Below, in pieces: positions 1-8,998 of a DNA stretch of 59,168 nucleotides. The DNA lies in contig JAHCJK010000012.1 in the NCBI GenBank assembly GCA_026184295.1, positions 1 to 59,168 on the forward strand, read 5' to 3'. A program made the translations under genes and the position numbers. The number at the start of each line of letters is the position of its first letter. Position 1 is the stretch's first letter. Source of the stretch: Planctomycetota bacterium (GTDB lineage: Bacteria > Planctomycetota > SZUA-567 > H5-PLA8). The notes under the pieces were generated by a model that was not told the origin of the DNA, made no database searches, and saw nothing but the letters and a program-made list of their open reading frames with translations.

Positions 1-1992
1 GCCGCGCGGTCGGCCCCGGACGCCGTGGCGGGCATCGCGCGGGCCTCGCGGATTCGCGTGCGCCGCGTGCTCCTGCGCGACGCGTGGTGGAAGCGCCCGG
101 CCGGGCCGATCCTGGCCTTCCGCCGCGACTCCGGGCAGCCCGTGGCGCTCCTGCCGAACGCGCGCGGCTACGAACTGTACGAACCGGCCGCCGGCGAACG
201 GACCGCCGTGGGCGCGAAGACCGCGGCGACGCTGGCCTTCGAGGCCTACGTGTTCGTGCGGCCCTTCGGCGACGGCGTCGTCGGCGCGCTGGGCCTGCTC
301 AAACTGGCGCTGGAGCCGTACCGGCGGGAGATGCTCTGGCTCTGCTTCGCGGGCCTGGCCACCGCCGTGCTGGGCATGCTGACGCCGCAGGCGCTGGGCA
401 TCATGGTCGATCGTGCGATTCCCAACGCCGACCGCAACATGGCGCTCGACCTGGGCCTGGGCCTGGCCACGGCCGCGCTGAGCATCTGGCTGCTGCGCAT
501 CGCGGAAGACGTCGCGTTCATGCGCATGGAACTCGGCGCGGAATACACCCTTCAGCTCGCGCTCTGGGACCGCATCCTGCGCATCCGCGTCCCGTTCTTC
601 CGCCAGTACGCCTCGGGCGACATGCAGGCGCGCGCTTCGGCCGTCAGCGAGATTCGCGCGCGCCTGAGCGGCTCGACGCTGCGCTCGCTCTTCACCAGCG
701 CCCTGGCGCTCCTGTTCGTCGCGCAGATGTTCTACTTCAGCGCGGACCTGACCTGGATCGCGCTGGGCGTGGCGCTGGCCGCCGCTACGGCCACGGGCCT
801 GGGCGGCGTGCTGATCCAGCGCACACAAAGGCGCGTGCTGGACCTCCAGGGCCGGGTGGCGGGATTGACCCTGCAACTGATCGACGGCGTCGCCAAACTG
901 CGCGTGGCCTGCGCCGAAGAGCGCGCGTACGCGTTCTGGGCGCGCGAGTTCACCCGCAAGGAACGCGAGAGCTACGCCGCGTGGCGCGTCCAGAACCTGG
1001 TCGCCACGCTGAACGGCGTCGTGGCGCCCGTGGGCACGATCCTGCTGTACGCCTGCGTGAGCGCCCTGCTGGCCCCGGGAAGCCGCGCGGCGCTGAGCAC
1101 CGGCGACTTTCTCGCGTTCCATGCGGCCTACGGCGGCTTCATCCTGGGCGTCTCGGAACTCGGCACGCTCGCAACCGGCCTGCTGGAAATCCCGGGCCTG
1201 TGGGCGCGCGCCAAGCCGCTGCTGAACGCCCCGCTCGAAGTCGCCGCGCAGGGCGCGAACCCGGGGCGCCTGGCCGGGAACCTCTCGGTCGAAAACCTGG
1301 TCTTCCGCTACCGCGACGGCGGCCAGTTGGTGATGAACGGGCTCTCGATGAACGTGCGGGCGGGGGAGTTCGTCGCCTTGGTGGGACCGTCGGGCGCGGG
1401 CAAATCGACGCTCTTCCGCATCCTCCTCGGCATCGACGCGCCCGAGTCCGGCAGCGTCTACTACGACGGCCAGGACCTGAGCGGCATCGACGTCACGGCC
1501 GTGCGCCGCCAGATCGGCGTGGTGCTGCAGAACGCGCAGGTCTTCTCCGGTTCGCTGCTGGAAAACATGAGCCCCGAGGAACGGGTCGGGGAAGCGCAGG
1601 CGCTGGAAGCCGCGCGCCTTGCCGGCCTGGCGGACGACCTCGAGAAGCTGCCCATGGGCCTGCTGACGATGGTCAACGAGGGCGCCACGAACCTCTCCGG
1701 CGGGCAGCGCCAGCGCCTGCTGCTGGCGCGGGCGCTGGTGCACCGCCCGCGCATCCTGCTGCTCGACGAGGCCACGAGTTCGCTCGACAATCGCACGCAG
1801 AGCCTGGTGAGCGCGAATCTGGCGCGCCTGAAGGTCACGCGTCTGGTGATCGCGCACCGTCTCAGCACGATCCGGCACGCCGACCGCATCCTCGTGATGG
1901 ATCAGGGCCGGATCGTCCAGGAAGGCACGTTCGAGACGCTCCGCCGCCAGCCGGGCCTATTCGCGCAGTTGACGAACCAGCCGGCCGAATGA
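1..1992 (+). CDS. NHLP/NHLM-type peptide-export ABC transporter, permease-ATPase (5' partial)
   Basis: The reading frame is open to the left edge, so the true start lies outside the window; a GTG at 25 is only an internal candidate. The first ~60 residues (VRRVLLRDAWWKR, then GPILAFRR and PVALLP) match, from memory, the region preceding the membrane domain in the second ABC protein of NHLM bacteriocin systems (ABC2 type), which export peptides with nitrile-hydratase-like leaders. A six-helix exporter domain follows. The C-terminal ATPase has Walker A GPSGAGKST (nt 1384-1410), signature LSGGQ (1693-1707), Walker B ILLLDEA (1753-1773) and the H-loop in IAHRLST. No C39 peptidase domain is visible, as expected for ABC2, whose partner ABC1 normally carries the protease. 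The precursor and maturation genes, if present, would lie to the left. The subfamily call is recognition of the N-terminal block; the ABC exporter call is certain. Confidence 0.85.
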   Translation, partial: AARSAPDAVAGIARASRIRVRRVLLRDAWWKRPAGPILAFRRDSGQPVALLPNARGYELYEPAAGERTAVGAKTAATLAFEAYVFVRPFGDGVVGALGLLKLALEPYRREMLWLCFAGLATAVLGMLTPQALGIMVDRAIPNADRNMALDLGLGLATAALSIWLLRIAEDVAFMRMELGAEYTLQLALWDRILRIRVPFFRQYASGDMQARASAVSEIRARLSGSTLRSLFTSALALLFVAQMFYFSADLTWIALGVALAAATATGLGGVLIQRTQRRVLDLQGRVAGLTLQLIDGVAKLRVACAEERAYAFWAREFTRKERESYAAWRVQNLVATLNGVVAPVGTILLYACVSALLAPGSRAALSTGDFLAFHAAYGGFILGVSELGTLATGLLEIPGLWARAKPLLNAPLEVAAQGANPGRLAGNLSVENLVFRYRDGGQLVMNGLSMNVRAGEFVALVGPSGAGKSTLFRILLGIDAPESGSVYYDGQDLSGIDVTAVRRQIGVVLQNAQVFSGSLLENMSPEERVGEAQALEAARLAGLADDLEKLPMGLLTMVNEGATNLSGGQRQRLLLARALVHRPRILLLDEATSSLDNRTQSLVSANLARLKVTRLVIAHRLSTIRHADRILVMDQGRIVQEGTFETLRRQPGLFAQLTNQPAE

Positions 1993-2085
1993 CCGCTCCG
2001 ACGCCGGATTTTTTCACCCGAAAGCGCGCGCAAGGACTACCATAGGCGCGTTCGTATTCGGACGATTTCCCTATGGAGCGTGCGC

Positions 2086-3837
2086 ATGAGCGTGCCGGGT
2101 TCGGCTCCCACGGGCGGTCTTAAGGACGGCGCGGACGGACTGGCGCCCACGCAGCTCAAACCCGCCGAACCCGCGGGCCTGGCCGCGCCGGGCACGGGCG
2201 GAATCCCGCCGCCCAGCCGAACGCCCGCCGCCGCGCAGGGGCTCGACGAGGACGCCCTGCTGCGGGACGTGCCGAGAACGACCTGGGAAGGTCGCAGCGT
2301 GCCCGCCCTGGGCGGCATTCCGCTCCTGGCCAAACTCGGGCAGGGCGGGATGGGGGCCGTCTACTACGGGCTGCATCCACGCCTGGGATACGAAGTGGCG
2401 GTAAAGATCCTGCCTGCACAGTGGGCCAGCCGCGACCCCGAACTGCTGGAACGCTTCAAGCGCGAAGCCCACGCGGCGGTGCGCATCAAATCCCCCCGGC
2501 TGGTCGGCGTCCTGGACATCAACGAAGAACGCGGGCTCGCGTACATGGTCATGGAGTTCGTCGCGGGCGCTTCGGCGGGCACGCTGCTGCGGGAGATTCG
2601 CCAGAGCGGCGGGGCGGGCCTGAGCGAAGCCGCCGCGCTCGAGATTTGCCTGGCCGCCTGCGAAGGCCTGGCGGCGGCGCACGCGGCCGGCGTGATCCAC
2701 CGGGACGTGAAGCCCGACAACATCCTGGTGCCCTGGGCGAAGGACGGGAAGACCCCGGCCTTCGCGGAATCCAAACTGGCCGACCTGGGCCTGGCGCGGC
2801 GGGAAGACTCCGGCGCCTCGCTGACGGCCTCGAACGAACCGATGGGCACGCCGGGGTACATGTCGCCCGAGCAGGCCACCGACGCCAGGAGCGCGCGCAA
2901 GCCCGCCGACGTCTTCAGCATGGGCGCGGCCTTGTACGCGCTGCTGGCCGGGCAGGCGCCGTTCAAGGCCGACACGCCGATGAACGCGATGCTCATGGCC
3001 ATCCACCGCGCGCCCGTTCCGCTCCGCCACATGCGGCCCGACATCGGCGCGGCGACGGAGCACCTGATCGAGCGCTGCCTGGCCAAGAATCCCGCGGAGC
3101 GCTATCCCGACGGAGCGGCGCTTTGCGAGGCCCTGAAGGTCTGCCTGAACGCGCTGGGCCGTTCCGGCGCGCAGCAGGCGGACGCGCTGACCGCGTTGGC
3201 CCGCATCCAGCAGACGCCCGAGACCGGAACGCCCGTCGCGCCGAACTCCGGTCCCGTGGCGGCGCCCGCCCGCGGACCTTCGTCCACGCCCGCGCCCGCG
3301 GTCACGCCCGTGGTGGCAGCCGCGGCGCCGGTGCCGCGGCGAACCGCGTGCTCCATGCATCCGGACGCGGATGCCGCGTTCATCTGCCACCGCTGCGGAA
3401 AGGCGCACTGCCCGGCCTGCCGGCGCGTGCTCGCCAACGGCCGAGAAGTCTGCCCCGGCTGCGCCGGCCAAGGGCAGTCGGTTCAGACCGGCTTCTGCGA
3501 CCGTTGCCGGACGCAGTCGTCGGAGCGGACGCCGGGCTCGATCTCGACGGTGAACGGCGTCGGGCGGAAGTTCTACGGTTCCGCGGAACCCTGCCCCGAT
3601 TGCGCCTCGGTGATCCGGACGCTCTGGTTCACGTTCATCGATTTTCCCCTGATCCCGCTCGGCTCGTATCGGTACAAGCCGCTCGGCGAGGAAGGCATGC
3701 GGAGTTCGCAGTTTCTGGCGCGGCGGACGCCGCTGCGCTGGGAACAGGTCTTCGCGACGTGGTTCGTGGGCGTGCTGGTGGGCGGCGCGATTCTCGCGGC
3801 GGTCTTCATCTACAACACCTACTACAAGGCGCGCTGA
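2086..3837 (+). CDS. Membrane-anchored Ser/Thr protein kinase with zinc-finger tail
   Basis: A Hanks-type kinase of 583 aa. The ATG at 2086 is preferred over the GTG at 2080 because GGAG (2075-2078) sits 7 nt before it. After a Pro/Ala-rich linker, the kinase domain (about 78-360) shows the glycine loop GQGGMGAVY (85-93), VAVK with Lys107, HRD with Asp207, DLG with Asp233 in place of DFG, and the SPE of the activation segment (MSPEQA), so it should be active. A second low-complexity linker leads to a B-box-like Cys/His cluster (about 422-459) and further CxxC pairs (CDRC, CPDC). One transmembrane helix closes the protein about ten residues from the end. The order kinase-zinc finger-C-terminal helix places the catalytic domain in the cytoplasm. 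It converges on the next gene with only 6 bp between them, and that neighbour is also a zinc-ribbon membrane protein, so a shared role is possible. Substrates cannot be inferred. Confidence 0.9.
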   Translation: MSVPGSAPTGGLKDGADGLAPTQLKPAEPAGLAAPGTGGIPPPSRTPAAAQGLDEDALLRDVPRTTWEGRSVPALGGIPLLAKLGQGGMGAVYYGLHPRLGYEVAVKILPAQWASRDPELLERFKREAHAAVRIKSPRLVGVLDINEERGLAYMVMEFVAGASAGTLLREIRQSGGAGLSEAAALEICLAACEGLAAAHAAGVIHRDVKPDNILVPWAKDGKTPAFAESKLADLGLARREDSGASLTASNEPMGTPGYMSPEQATDARSARKPADVFSMGAALYALLAGQAPFKADTPMNAMLMAIHRAPVPLRHMRPDIGAATEHLIERCLAKNPAERYPDGAALCEALKVCLNALGRSGAQQADALTALARIQQTPETGTPVAPNSGPVAAPARGPSSTPAPAVTPVVAAAAPVPRRTACSMHPDADAAFICHRCGKAHCPACRRVLANGREVCPGCAGQGQSVQTGFCDRCRTQSSERTPGSISTVNGVGRKFYGSAEPCPDCASVIRTLWFTFIDFPLIPLGSYRYKPLGEEGMRSSQFLARRTPLRWEQVFATWFVGVLVGGAILAAVFIYNTYYKAR

Positions 3838-3843
3838 ACCGGC

Positions 3844-4599
3844 CTACGCGGCGCCCGGCGCAAGCCGCCGCGCGATCTCCGCGTGGATGGCCCGCACGTC
3901 CTTGCGGTTGAACATCAGGGCCGACCGCAGCGTCTGCTGTTCGCCCGAGCGCGCGTCGGTGAAGCGCAGGGTCGTGCCCTGCTCGCTCGTCCCGTCTTCC
4001 AGCGCCAGGTTCGAGACGCTGCGCCACGGAAAGTAGCGCAGCCCGAAGACGTCGTGCCAGACCAGGCCCTCCTCGCAGGCATACATGAATACGCGCCGGT
4101 CCGTGCAAAGCCGGTCGCCGCCCGCGCGGATATTCAGGAATACGTAGATCAGCGGCTTGATCGCCTTGGCGATGAAATAGAGCACGAATCCCGTCAGGAA
4201 GGCGATGGCGAACCCCGCCAGGAAGACGTCGCGGTAATCGTGCTTCTCCGTCGTGGAGAGGTTGTGGATGATGCCAAAGACAACCGTGAGGACGAACAGC
4301 GCCGCGAAGCCCACCAGGGGAATCGCCAGGATGAGTTCGGATTCGCCGACGAGCATCCACGCCGCGCGCTCGGGCTTGCCGCCGCGGCGGATGGCTTCCA
4401 GGTCGCGCACGACCGCCTGCGGCATCGGGTCGAAGTGCGCGGGGCTCGCGGGATGCCGTTCGGCCTGCGTCGATCGCGTGGGCGTCATGTGGCTGAGTTT
4501 GAAAAGGGGCAACGGCCGCGCGCAGGCCGTGCAGAACGAGGCGCCGGTCCTGGCCTGGCTCGCGCACTCGGGACACGCAAACGGAGCCGCATCGCCCAT
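3844..4599 (-). CDS. Zinc-ribbon membrane protein with C-terminal PH-like domain
   Basis: A 251-aa protein beginning with a zinc ribbon (CPEC, then CTAC, residues 9-26). A hydrophilic stretch is followed by two strong hydrophobic segments (about 92-112 and 127-147). The C-terminal ~90 residues (GDRLCTDRRVFMYACEEGLVWHD onward, with FPWRSVSNLAL) have the alternating pattern of bacterial PH-like domains that sit after paired membrane helices. I recognise the architecture, not a named family. It is convergent with the Ser/Thr kinase gene and nearly touches it. No terminator is visible between the two. The C-terminal hairpin plus PH-like fold suggests a membrane-sensing or scaffold role, which is inference. 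Confidence 0.7.
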   Translation of the reverse strand: MGDAAPFACPECASQARTGASFCTACARPLPLFKLSHMTPTRSTQAERHPASPAHFDPMPQAVVRDLEAIRRGGKPERAAWMLVGESELILAIPLVGFAALFVLTVVFGIIHNLSTTEKHDYRDVFLAGFAIAFLTGFVLYFIAKAIKPLIYVFLNIRAGGDRLCTDRRVFMYACEEGLVWHDVFGLRYFPWRSVSNLALEDGTSEQGTTLRFTDARSGEQQTLRSALMFNRKDVRAIHAEIARRLAPGAA

Positions 4600-4700
4600 A
4601 CGCCGTCTCCCCTCGATGCCGAACAGGCCTCCGGTTTACCACATTTCCGGCCAAGGCAAGCGCGCGCCCTTGGCGCGGAAGGGCGGGGGCCTTGCAGCGC

Positions 4701-5810
4701 TCAGGCAAGGCCGCCGCGCCGCGCCAGCGTTTGGCCCGGGTTCCACAGACCGGGCGCGCGTTTCCGCTGGAGTCCCGAGACGGACGCCAACAGGGCCTGA
4801 ACGGCCATGCGCCCGAGTTCCTCGAAGTCGGTCGCGGGGCCGCTCAGGGAAGGGTGCGGGCCATGGAGCGGCTGGAAGCCCACGATGCTCAAATCCTGCG
4901 GAACGCGGAGGCCTTGCGCGAGCGCGGCCTTGATGACCTCCTGGGCCCAGATGTCGTCGGACGCGATCGCCGCGGTAAAGCGCGGACGCGCGCGCAGCAG
5001 GCGGCCGATGCCGGGCTCGCTCCGCTTCGACTGCGGCAACGCGTTGAAGATCTGGTCCGGGCCGCTCCGCAGGCCGTGCGCCTTCATCGCGGCGAGAAAG
5101 GCCGCGGCGCGTTCGGCCGCGTCGAGATCGATGTTCTTCTGGCGGAACGAGACGAAGCGCACGAAGGCGATGCGGCGGTGCCCGGCCTCGGCGAGGCGCC
5201 GCACGGCCTCGGCCACGCCGCCCGCGTTGTCGGCGTAGACCGCGGAGCCGCTCCAGGCCGGGTTCGGCCAGTCCACCAGCACGCTGGGCATGCCGAGCCG
5301 GCCGTACGCCCGGAGCATCTGCGGCTGGAAGAGCCCGTACAGCAGCAGGCCCGAGGCGTGCAGGCTCGAAAAGCCTTCCGGCAGCCGGCGGTTCAAGGCG
5401 TCGCCGTGAAGGAGCAGGAGCGGCCGGTCGGCCAGGCCCGCGCCGGCGCAGAACCCTTCGATCACGCGGCGCCCGACGCTGTTGCGCATGACCACGTGCA
5501 GGCGGTCGTAGCCGATCACCGCGACGATCGGCGCGCGCGCCGAGGTTCCGCCCGGCCCGGGCGCGCGCACGGCCAGGCGGCGGTTCGCCCCGGAGACCAG
5601 GCGGCCTTCCTGTTTGAGCAGGCGCACGGCAAGCCAGACGGCGCGGTACCCCGCGCCGTAGCGCGCCTGCAGCGTCCGGAGCGGCGGAAGCGGAAGGTCC
5701 GGCGGGAACGCGCCCGCGTCGATCGCCGCGGCGATGCGCCCGGCGATCGCGCGATGGCGCGCCACGGCGGCCACCGGGCGTCCGAGTCGCGCGCGCTCAG
5801 GCCGCGGCAT
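4701..5810 (-). CDS. GntR-HTH / LacI-type sensor hybrid transcription regulator (paralog A)
   Basis: A 369-aa regulator. The first ~75 residues form a GntR-like winged helix (RIAAAIDAGAFPPDLPLPPLRTL, then an LxxEGRL wing). Residues ~95-345 are a LacI/periplasmic-binding-type sugar-sensor domain, recognisable by GLLLYGL, PSVLVDWPN, VYADNAGGVAEAVRRL, GHRRIAFVR and FTAAIASDDIWAQEVIKAAL. The ATG at 5810 has GAGGA upstream. It is divergent from the PQQ-propeller gene (start 5953) and should control it and itself. A tandem 10-bp repeat (5825-5844) lies just upstream. It shares GHRRIAFVR with the regulators at 10257-11348 and 11374-12498, so the three look paralogous. Ligand unknown, probably a sugar. 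Confidence 0.88.
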   Translation of the reverse strand: MPRPERARLGRPVAAVARHRAIAGRIAAAIDAGAFPPDLPLPPLRTLQARYGAGYRAVWLAVRLLKQEGRLVSGANRRLAVRAPGPGGTSARAPIVAVIGYDRLHVVMRNSVGRRVIEGFCAGAGLADRPLLLLHGDALNRRLPEGFSSLHASGLLLYGLFQPQMLRAYGRLGMPSVLVDWPNPAWSGSAVYADNAGGVAEAVRRLAEAGHRRIAFVRFVSFRQKNIDLDAAERAAAFLAAMKAHGLRSGPDQIFNALPQSKRSEPGIGRLLRARPRFTAAIASDDIWAQEVIKAALAQGLRVPQDLSIVGFQPLHGPHPSLSGPATDFEELGRMAVQALLASVSGLQRKRAPGLWNPGQTLARRGGLA

Positions 5811-5824
5811 GCCCGATCCTCATG

Positions 5825-5844
5825 AAAAAGAATCATAAAGTATC
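5825..5844 (-). promoter_or_regulatory. Tandem 10-bp direct repeat, candidate operator A
   Basis: On the + strand AAAAAGAATC is followed without gap by ATAAAGTATC (8 of 10 identical, consensus AWAAAGWATC). The pair starts 14 nt upstream of the regulator start codon, in the intergenic region shared with the divergent PQQ-propeller gene. Placement fits an autoregulatory operator spanning one helical turn per half site. Binding is inference. Confidence 0.45.
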
Positions 5845-5952
5845 GCATGGCCAGGAACAAGCGCCTTCGGGCGCGCGCGGGTGTAGACTCTTTGTATGGA
5901 CGCGGCTCGTCCGGAGCCGGGATGCGCGCCACTGGGAAGGAAGGCCTCGACG

Positions 5953-8949
5953 ATGCTCAAAACCATGCTTTTCGCGCTGATGCTGGGCGCCGTTTGCGGC
6001 GCGATGGGCGCGGCCGCGGAAGCCGGCGCCGACGCGCGGGAGATCGTCCAGGCCAGCGGCGCGCGGACGGGCCTGTGCGTGGTGGTCGGCTGCGGCCAGC
6101 CCGGCAGCGCCGAACTCTGCGCGGACCTGGCGGAAGCGACCGGCATGCTCGTGCACGGGCTCGCGCTGGACGACGCCGGGCTGGAACGCGCGCGCGCCGC
6201 GATCGGCAAACGGGGCGTGGCCGGGCGCGCCACCGTGGAACGCTGGACCGGCAAGGGCCTGCCCTTCCTGAACGACCTCGCGCGGCTCGTCGTCGTCGAA
6301 GGGCCCGTTCCGCCGGAGGCGGGCATCGCGCGCGCCGAACTCCTGCGCATCCTCGCGCCCGCCGGAGCCCTTTGCAGCCGCGAAGGCGGGAAGTGGCAGG
6401 CCTCCGTCAAGCCGCGCCCCAGCGAGATGGACGAATGGGCCCAGCCGCACCACGGCGCCGACGGCAACATGGTCTCCGACGACAAGGTGCTGCGGTTTCC
6501 GCTCGGCCTGCGCTGGCTCGACGGCGTGGCCTCGGGGCGCGGCGGGTTTGCCGCGTGCGCGGGCACGCGCGCGGTCGTGCTGGCCGGCGGGCGGCTCTTC
6601 ACCGTCAGCCTGGACGACCGCGGCAGCGCCGCGCTCGACGATCCCTCGGCCTACCTGCTTGCACGCGACGCCTTTTGCGGCATGCCGCTGTGGAAATTCG
6701 ACTGCGAGACGACCTGGAGCAAGGTCGCGCTCGACTGGCGCAACGTCTGCCCGATCGTCGCGACCGGGAAGCACGTCTACACCCTTCGCAAGGACGCCCT
6801 GGTGATGCTGGACGCCGCCACCGGCCGCGTCGAAGCGGAGTGCGCCACGAAGCATCCCGTGCGCCGCCTGGTCCTGGAGGACGGCTGCCTGATCGCCGCC
6901 TGCTGGGAGAAGCTGGACGCGTCCCGCGCCGCGGACGGCTTCGAGAACGACAACATCCGCGCCGTCTGGTGGCCGGGCGGCGGCGTCTCCCTCGAAGCCT
7001 TCGACGCCGGGACCGCCAAGCCGCGCTGGAGCCTTCCGCTCGGCGTGCTCACCCTGCTGGCGCGGGACAAGACCGCCTACGTGCTCGCCTCGCAGGGCAA
7101 CCCGCCCACCGAGCGCGCGGTCGTGGCCCTCGACCTGGCGACGGGCAAGGAGAAGTGGCGCGTGCCGCACGCCGTCTTCGGCGACGAACCCGACCTCGCC
7201 CTGGTCGTCGCCGGCCCGGACTGCGTGGCGGTCGCGAAGACCAAGAACAAGAACGCGCTCGCGACCTTCGTGCTCGATGCCGCCGACGGGAAGATCCGCT
7301 TCAAACTGCCGAACTCGGTGGCGCGCTGCATCGTGGGCGGCCAGCTTTGGTGCCACGACGGGCGCTACGACCTGAAGACCGGCCGCAAGGAACCCGGGCA
7401 GGGCGTCGGCGCGACGTACGCGGGATCGAACATCGTGGGCGGCTGCGTGCCGCCCATCGTCGTCGGCGGGAAGTACGTGACGGGGTCGCGCGGCTGCGCC
7501 TACCTGGAATTGCCCGAGGCGCCCGGCAAGAGCGCCACGACCCTGACGTACCGCGGCGCGCGCGGCGCGTGCATTCAGGGCATGATCCCCGCGAACGGGA
7601 TGTTCTACACCGCGCAGAACAACTGCGCCTGCAACGCGGGACAGGTGCCCGGGTTCGTGGCCGCCGGGCCGGCGGACGAACCGCCGGACGCGGAGGCCTT
7701 CGCGCGGGCCCGGCCGGTCGAAAAAGGCCCGGCCTTCGGCCATTCCGGCCCCGGCGGGGAAGGCGACTGGCCCACCTACCGCCAGAACGCCGAACGCAGC
7801 GGCGGCAGCGGCGCCGCCATGCCCGCCCGCCTGAAAGTGCTCTGGAAGACCTCCTGCGCCAAACGCGGCGAAGGCCCGTTCGCCGACGCCTGGGACGCGC
7901 GCATCGGCAGGCCGCAGCCGCTCACCGCCCCGGTCGTGGCGGCGGGCAAGGTGGTCGTGGCCGGCGTCCACGCGGGGGAATTGAAGGCCCTCGACCCGGC
8001 CACGGGCGCGACGCTTTGGACGGCGCTGCTCGGCAGCCGCATCGACACGCCGCCCACCTTCTACAAAGGCCTGCTGCTGGCCGGCTGCGGCGACGGCTGG
8101 GTGTACGCCTTGCGCGCCGCCGACGGCGCCCTGGCCTACCGCGTCCGCATCGCGCCGGAGGAACGCAGGATGGTGGCCTACGGGCAGGTGGAATCGGTCT
8201 GGCCCGCCGCCGGCGCGGTGCTGGTGTACGACGGCGTGGCCTACGCGTCGGCGGGGCGCTCCACGCAGACCGACGGCGGCATCGCGCTGGTGGCCTTCAA
8301 GCCCGAAAGCGGCGAGACCCTGTGGGCGAAGCCGATGGGCGCGGGCCAGTCGTTCCTGAACGACGTCCTCTCGGTGCAGGACAACGAACTGGTCTGGCAC
8401 TGGATGCGCCTGGACCTCAAGACCGGCGCGCCGCTGGCGCCCACGCAGCGCTACGTCCAATCCTTCGGCATGCTGGACGCGTCGTGGTGCTCGGGCTTTT
8501 CCAAGCGCAGCGGGCGCGGTTTCGTGCTGGGCAAGGCCTGCGCCAACATGATGACCTGGAACGACCGGCTGGTGGTAAGCGCCGGCTACGCCGTGGCGCG
8601 CGAAAAAGTGGCCCTGGCGAAGCCCGATCCCAAGGCCGCCGCCAAGCACCCCGATGCCTTTAAAAAGGAAGAACTCGCCTGGAGCGTCAACCTTGAACCG
8701 GAGACGGCCTGGGCGCGCGTCCACGCCATGGCCCAGTCGGACAACGCGGTCTATTTCGCGGGCAGCGTGTATCGGTACGGCACCACCGACATCGGCGCGT
8801 TCCTGTGGATGAAATCCACGAAAGACGGCGCGTCCCTGCAGCCCCCGGTCAAACTCGACGCGCCCCCCGGCTTCGACGGCCTGGCGCTCGCCGGCGGACG
8901 CCTGTACCTCTCGCTTCAGGACGGTTCGCTGGTCTGCCTGGGCGAGTAA
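5953..8949 (+). CDS. Secreted PQQ-type beta-propeller protein with methyltransferase-like N-terminal domain
   Basis: The frame opens at 5896, but the ATG at 5953 is preferred: GGAAGGAAGG (5935-5944) precedes it and it begins a signal peptide (MLKTMLFALMLGAV...GAMGAAAEA). The product is 998 aa. Residues ~30-110 resemble the first half of a class I SAM-methyltransferase Rossmann fold: a glycine loop (VVVGCGQPGSAEL), an acidic second-strand end (HGLALDD), and a strand like 'ARLVVVEG'. The remaining ~850 residues carry repeated Trp/Gly-rich blades (LDAATGRVEAE, LDLATGKEKW, LDPATGATLW) typical of PQQ-like/BamB propellers, with Cys pairs in the middle. The exported location makes SAM-dependent catalysis doubtful, so the Rossmann-like part may be a relic or a structural domain. 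Divergent from regulator A; a hairpin follows at 8951-8987. Substrate unknown. Confidence 0.8.
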   Translation: MLKTMLFALMLGAVCGAMGAAAEAGADAREIVQASGARTGLCVVVGCGQPGSAELCADLAEATGMLVHGLALDDAGLERARAAIGKRGVAGRATVERWTGKGLPFLNDLARLVVVEGPVPPEAGIARAELLRILAPAGALCSREGGKWQASVKPRPSEMDEWAQPHHGADGNMVSDDKVLRFPLGLRWLDGVASGRGGFAACAGTRAVVLAGGRLFTVSLDDRGSAALDDPSAYLLARDAFCGMPLWKFDCETTWSKVALDWRNVCPIVATGKHVYTLRKDALVMLDAATGRVEAECATKHPVRRLVLEDGCLIAACWEKLDASRAADGFENDNIRAVWWPGGGVSLEAFDAGTAKPRWSLPLGVLTLLARDKTAYVLASQGNPPTERAVVALDLATGKEKWRVPHAVFGDEPDLALVVAGPDCVAVAKTKNKNALATFVLDAADGKIRFKLPNSVARCIVGGQLWCHDGRYDLKTGRKEPGQGVGATYAGSNIVGGCVPPIVVGGKYVTGSRGCAYLELPEAPGKSATTLTYRGARGACIQGMIPANGMFYTAQNNCACNAGQVPGFVAAGPADEPPDAEAFARARPVEKGPAFGHSGPGGEGDWPTYRQNAERSGGSGAAMPARLKVLWKTSCAKRGEGPFADAWDARIGRPQPLTAPVVAAGKVVVAGVHAGELKALDPATGATLWTALLGSRIDTPPTFYKGLLLAGCGDGWVYALRAADGALAYRVRIAPEERRMVAYGQVESVWPAAGAVLVYDGVAYASAGRSTQTDGGIALVAFKPESGETLWAKPMGAGQSFLNDVLSVQDNELVWHWMRLDLKTGAPLAPTQRYVQSFGMLDASWCSGFSKRSGRGFVLGKACANMMTWNDRLVVSAGYAVAREKVALAKPDPKAAAKHPDAFKKEELAWSVNLEPETAWARVHAMAQSDNAVYFAGSVYRYGTTDIGAFLWMKSTKDGASLQPPVKLDAPPGFDGLALAGGRLYLSLQDGSLVCLGE

Positions 8950-8950
8950 A

Positions 8951-8987
8951 ACAAAAATCGCCGGCCCGGTTTCCCTCCAGGCCGGCG
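8951..8987 (-). terminator. Rho-independent terminator for the Kelch-protein gene
   Basis: CGCCGGCC (8959-8966) pairs perfectly with GGCCGGCG (8980-8987) across a 13-nt loop. Read on the minus strand the stem is followed by ATTTTTGT (8951-8958), giving the expected U tract. It lies between the convergent PQQ-propeller and Kelch genes and best serves the minus-strand gene. Confidence 0.6.
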
Positions 8988-8998
8988 GGCTCCGCCGT

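Noticed and set aside
1997..2014. Possible terminator after the ABC transporter gene (TCCG-ACGC-CGGA then TTTTTT)
   Set aside because: The T tract is good but the stem is only 4 bp.
4650..4674. GCCAAGG/CCTTGGC stem between two minus-strand genes as a terminator
   Set aside because: No U tract on the relevant strand and a modest 7-bp stem.
5833..8724. 963-aa minus-strand open frame opposite the PQQ-propeller gene
   Set aside because: Low-complexity Arg/Ala/Gly/His-rich product typical of a GC-driven antisense shadow; the opposite frame has a signal peptide and blades.
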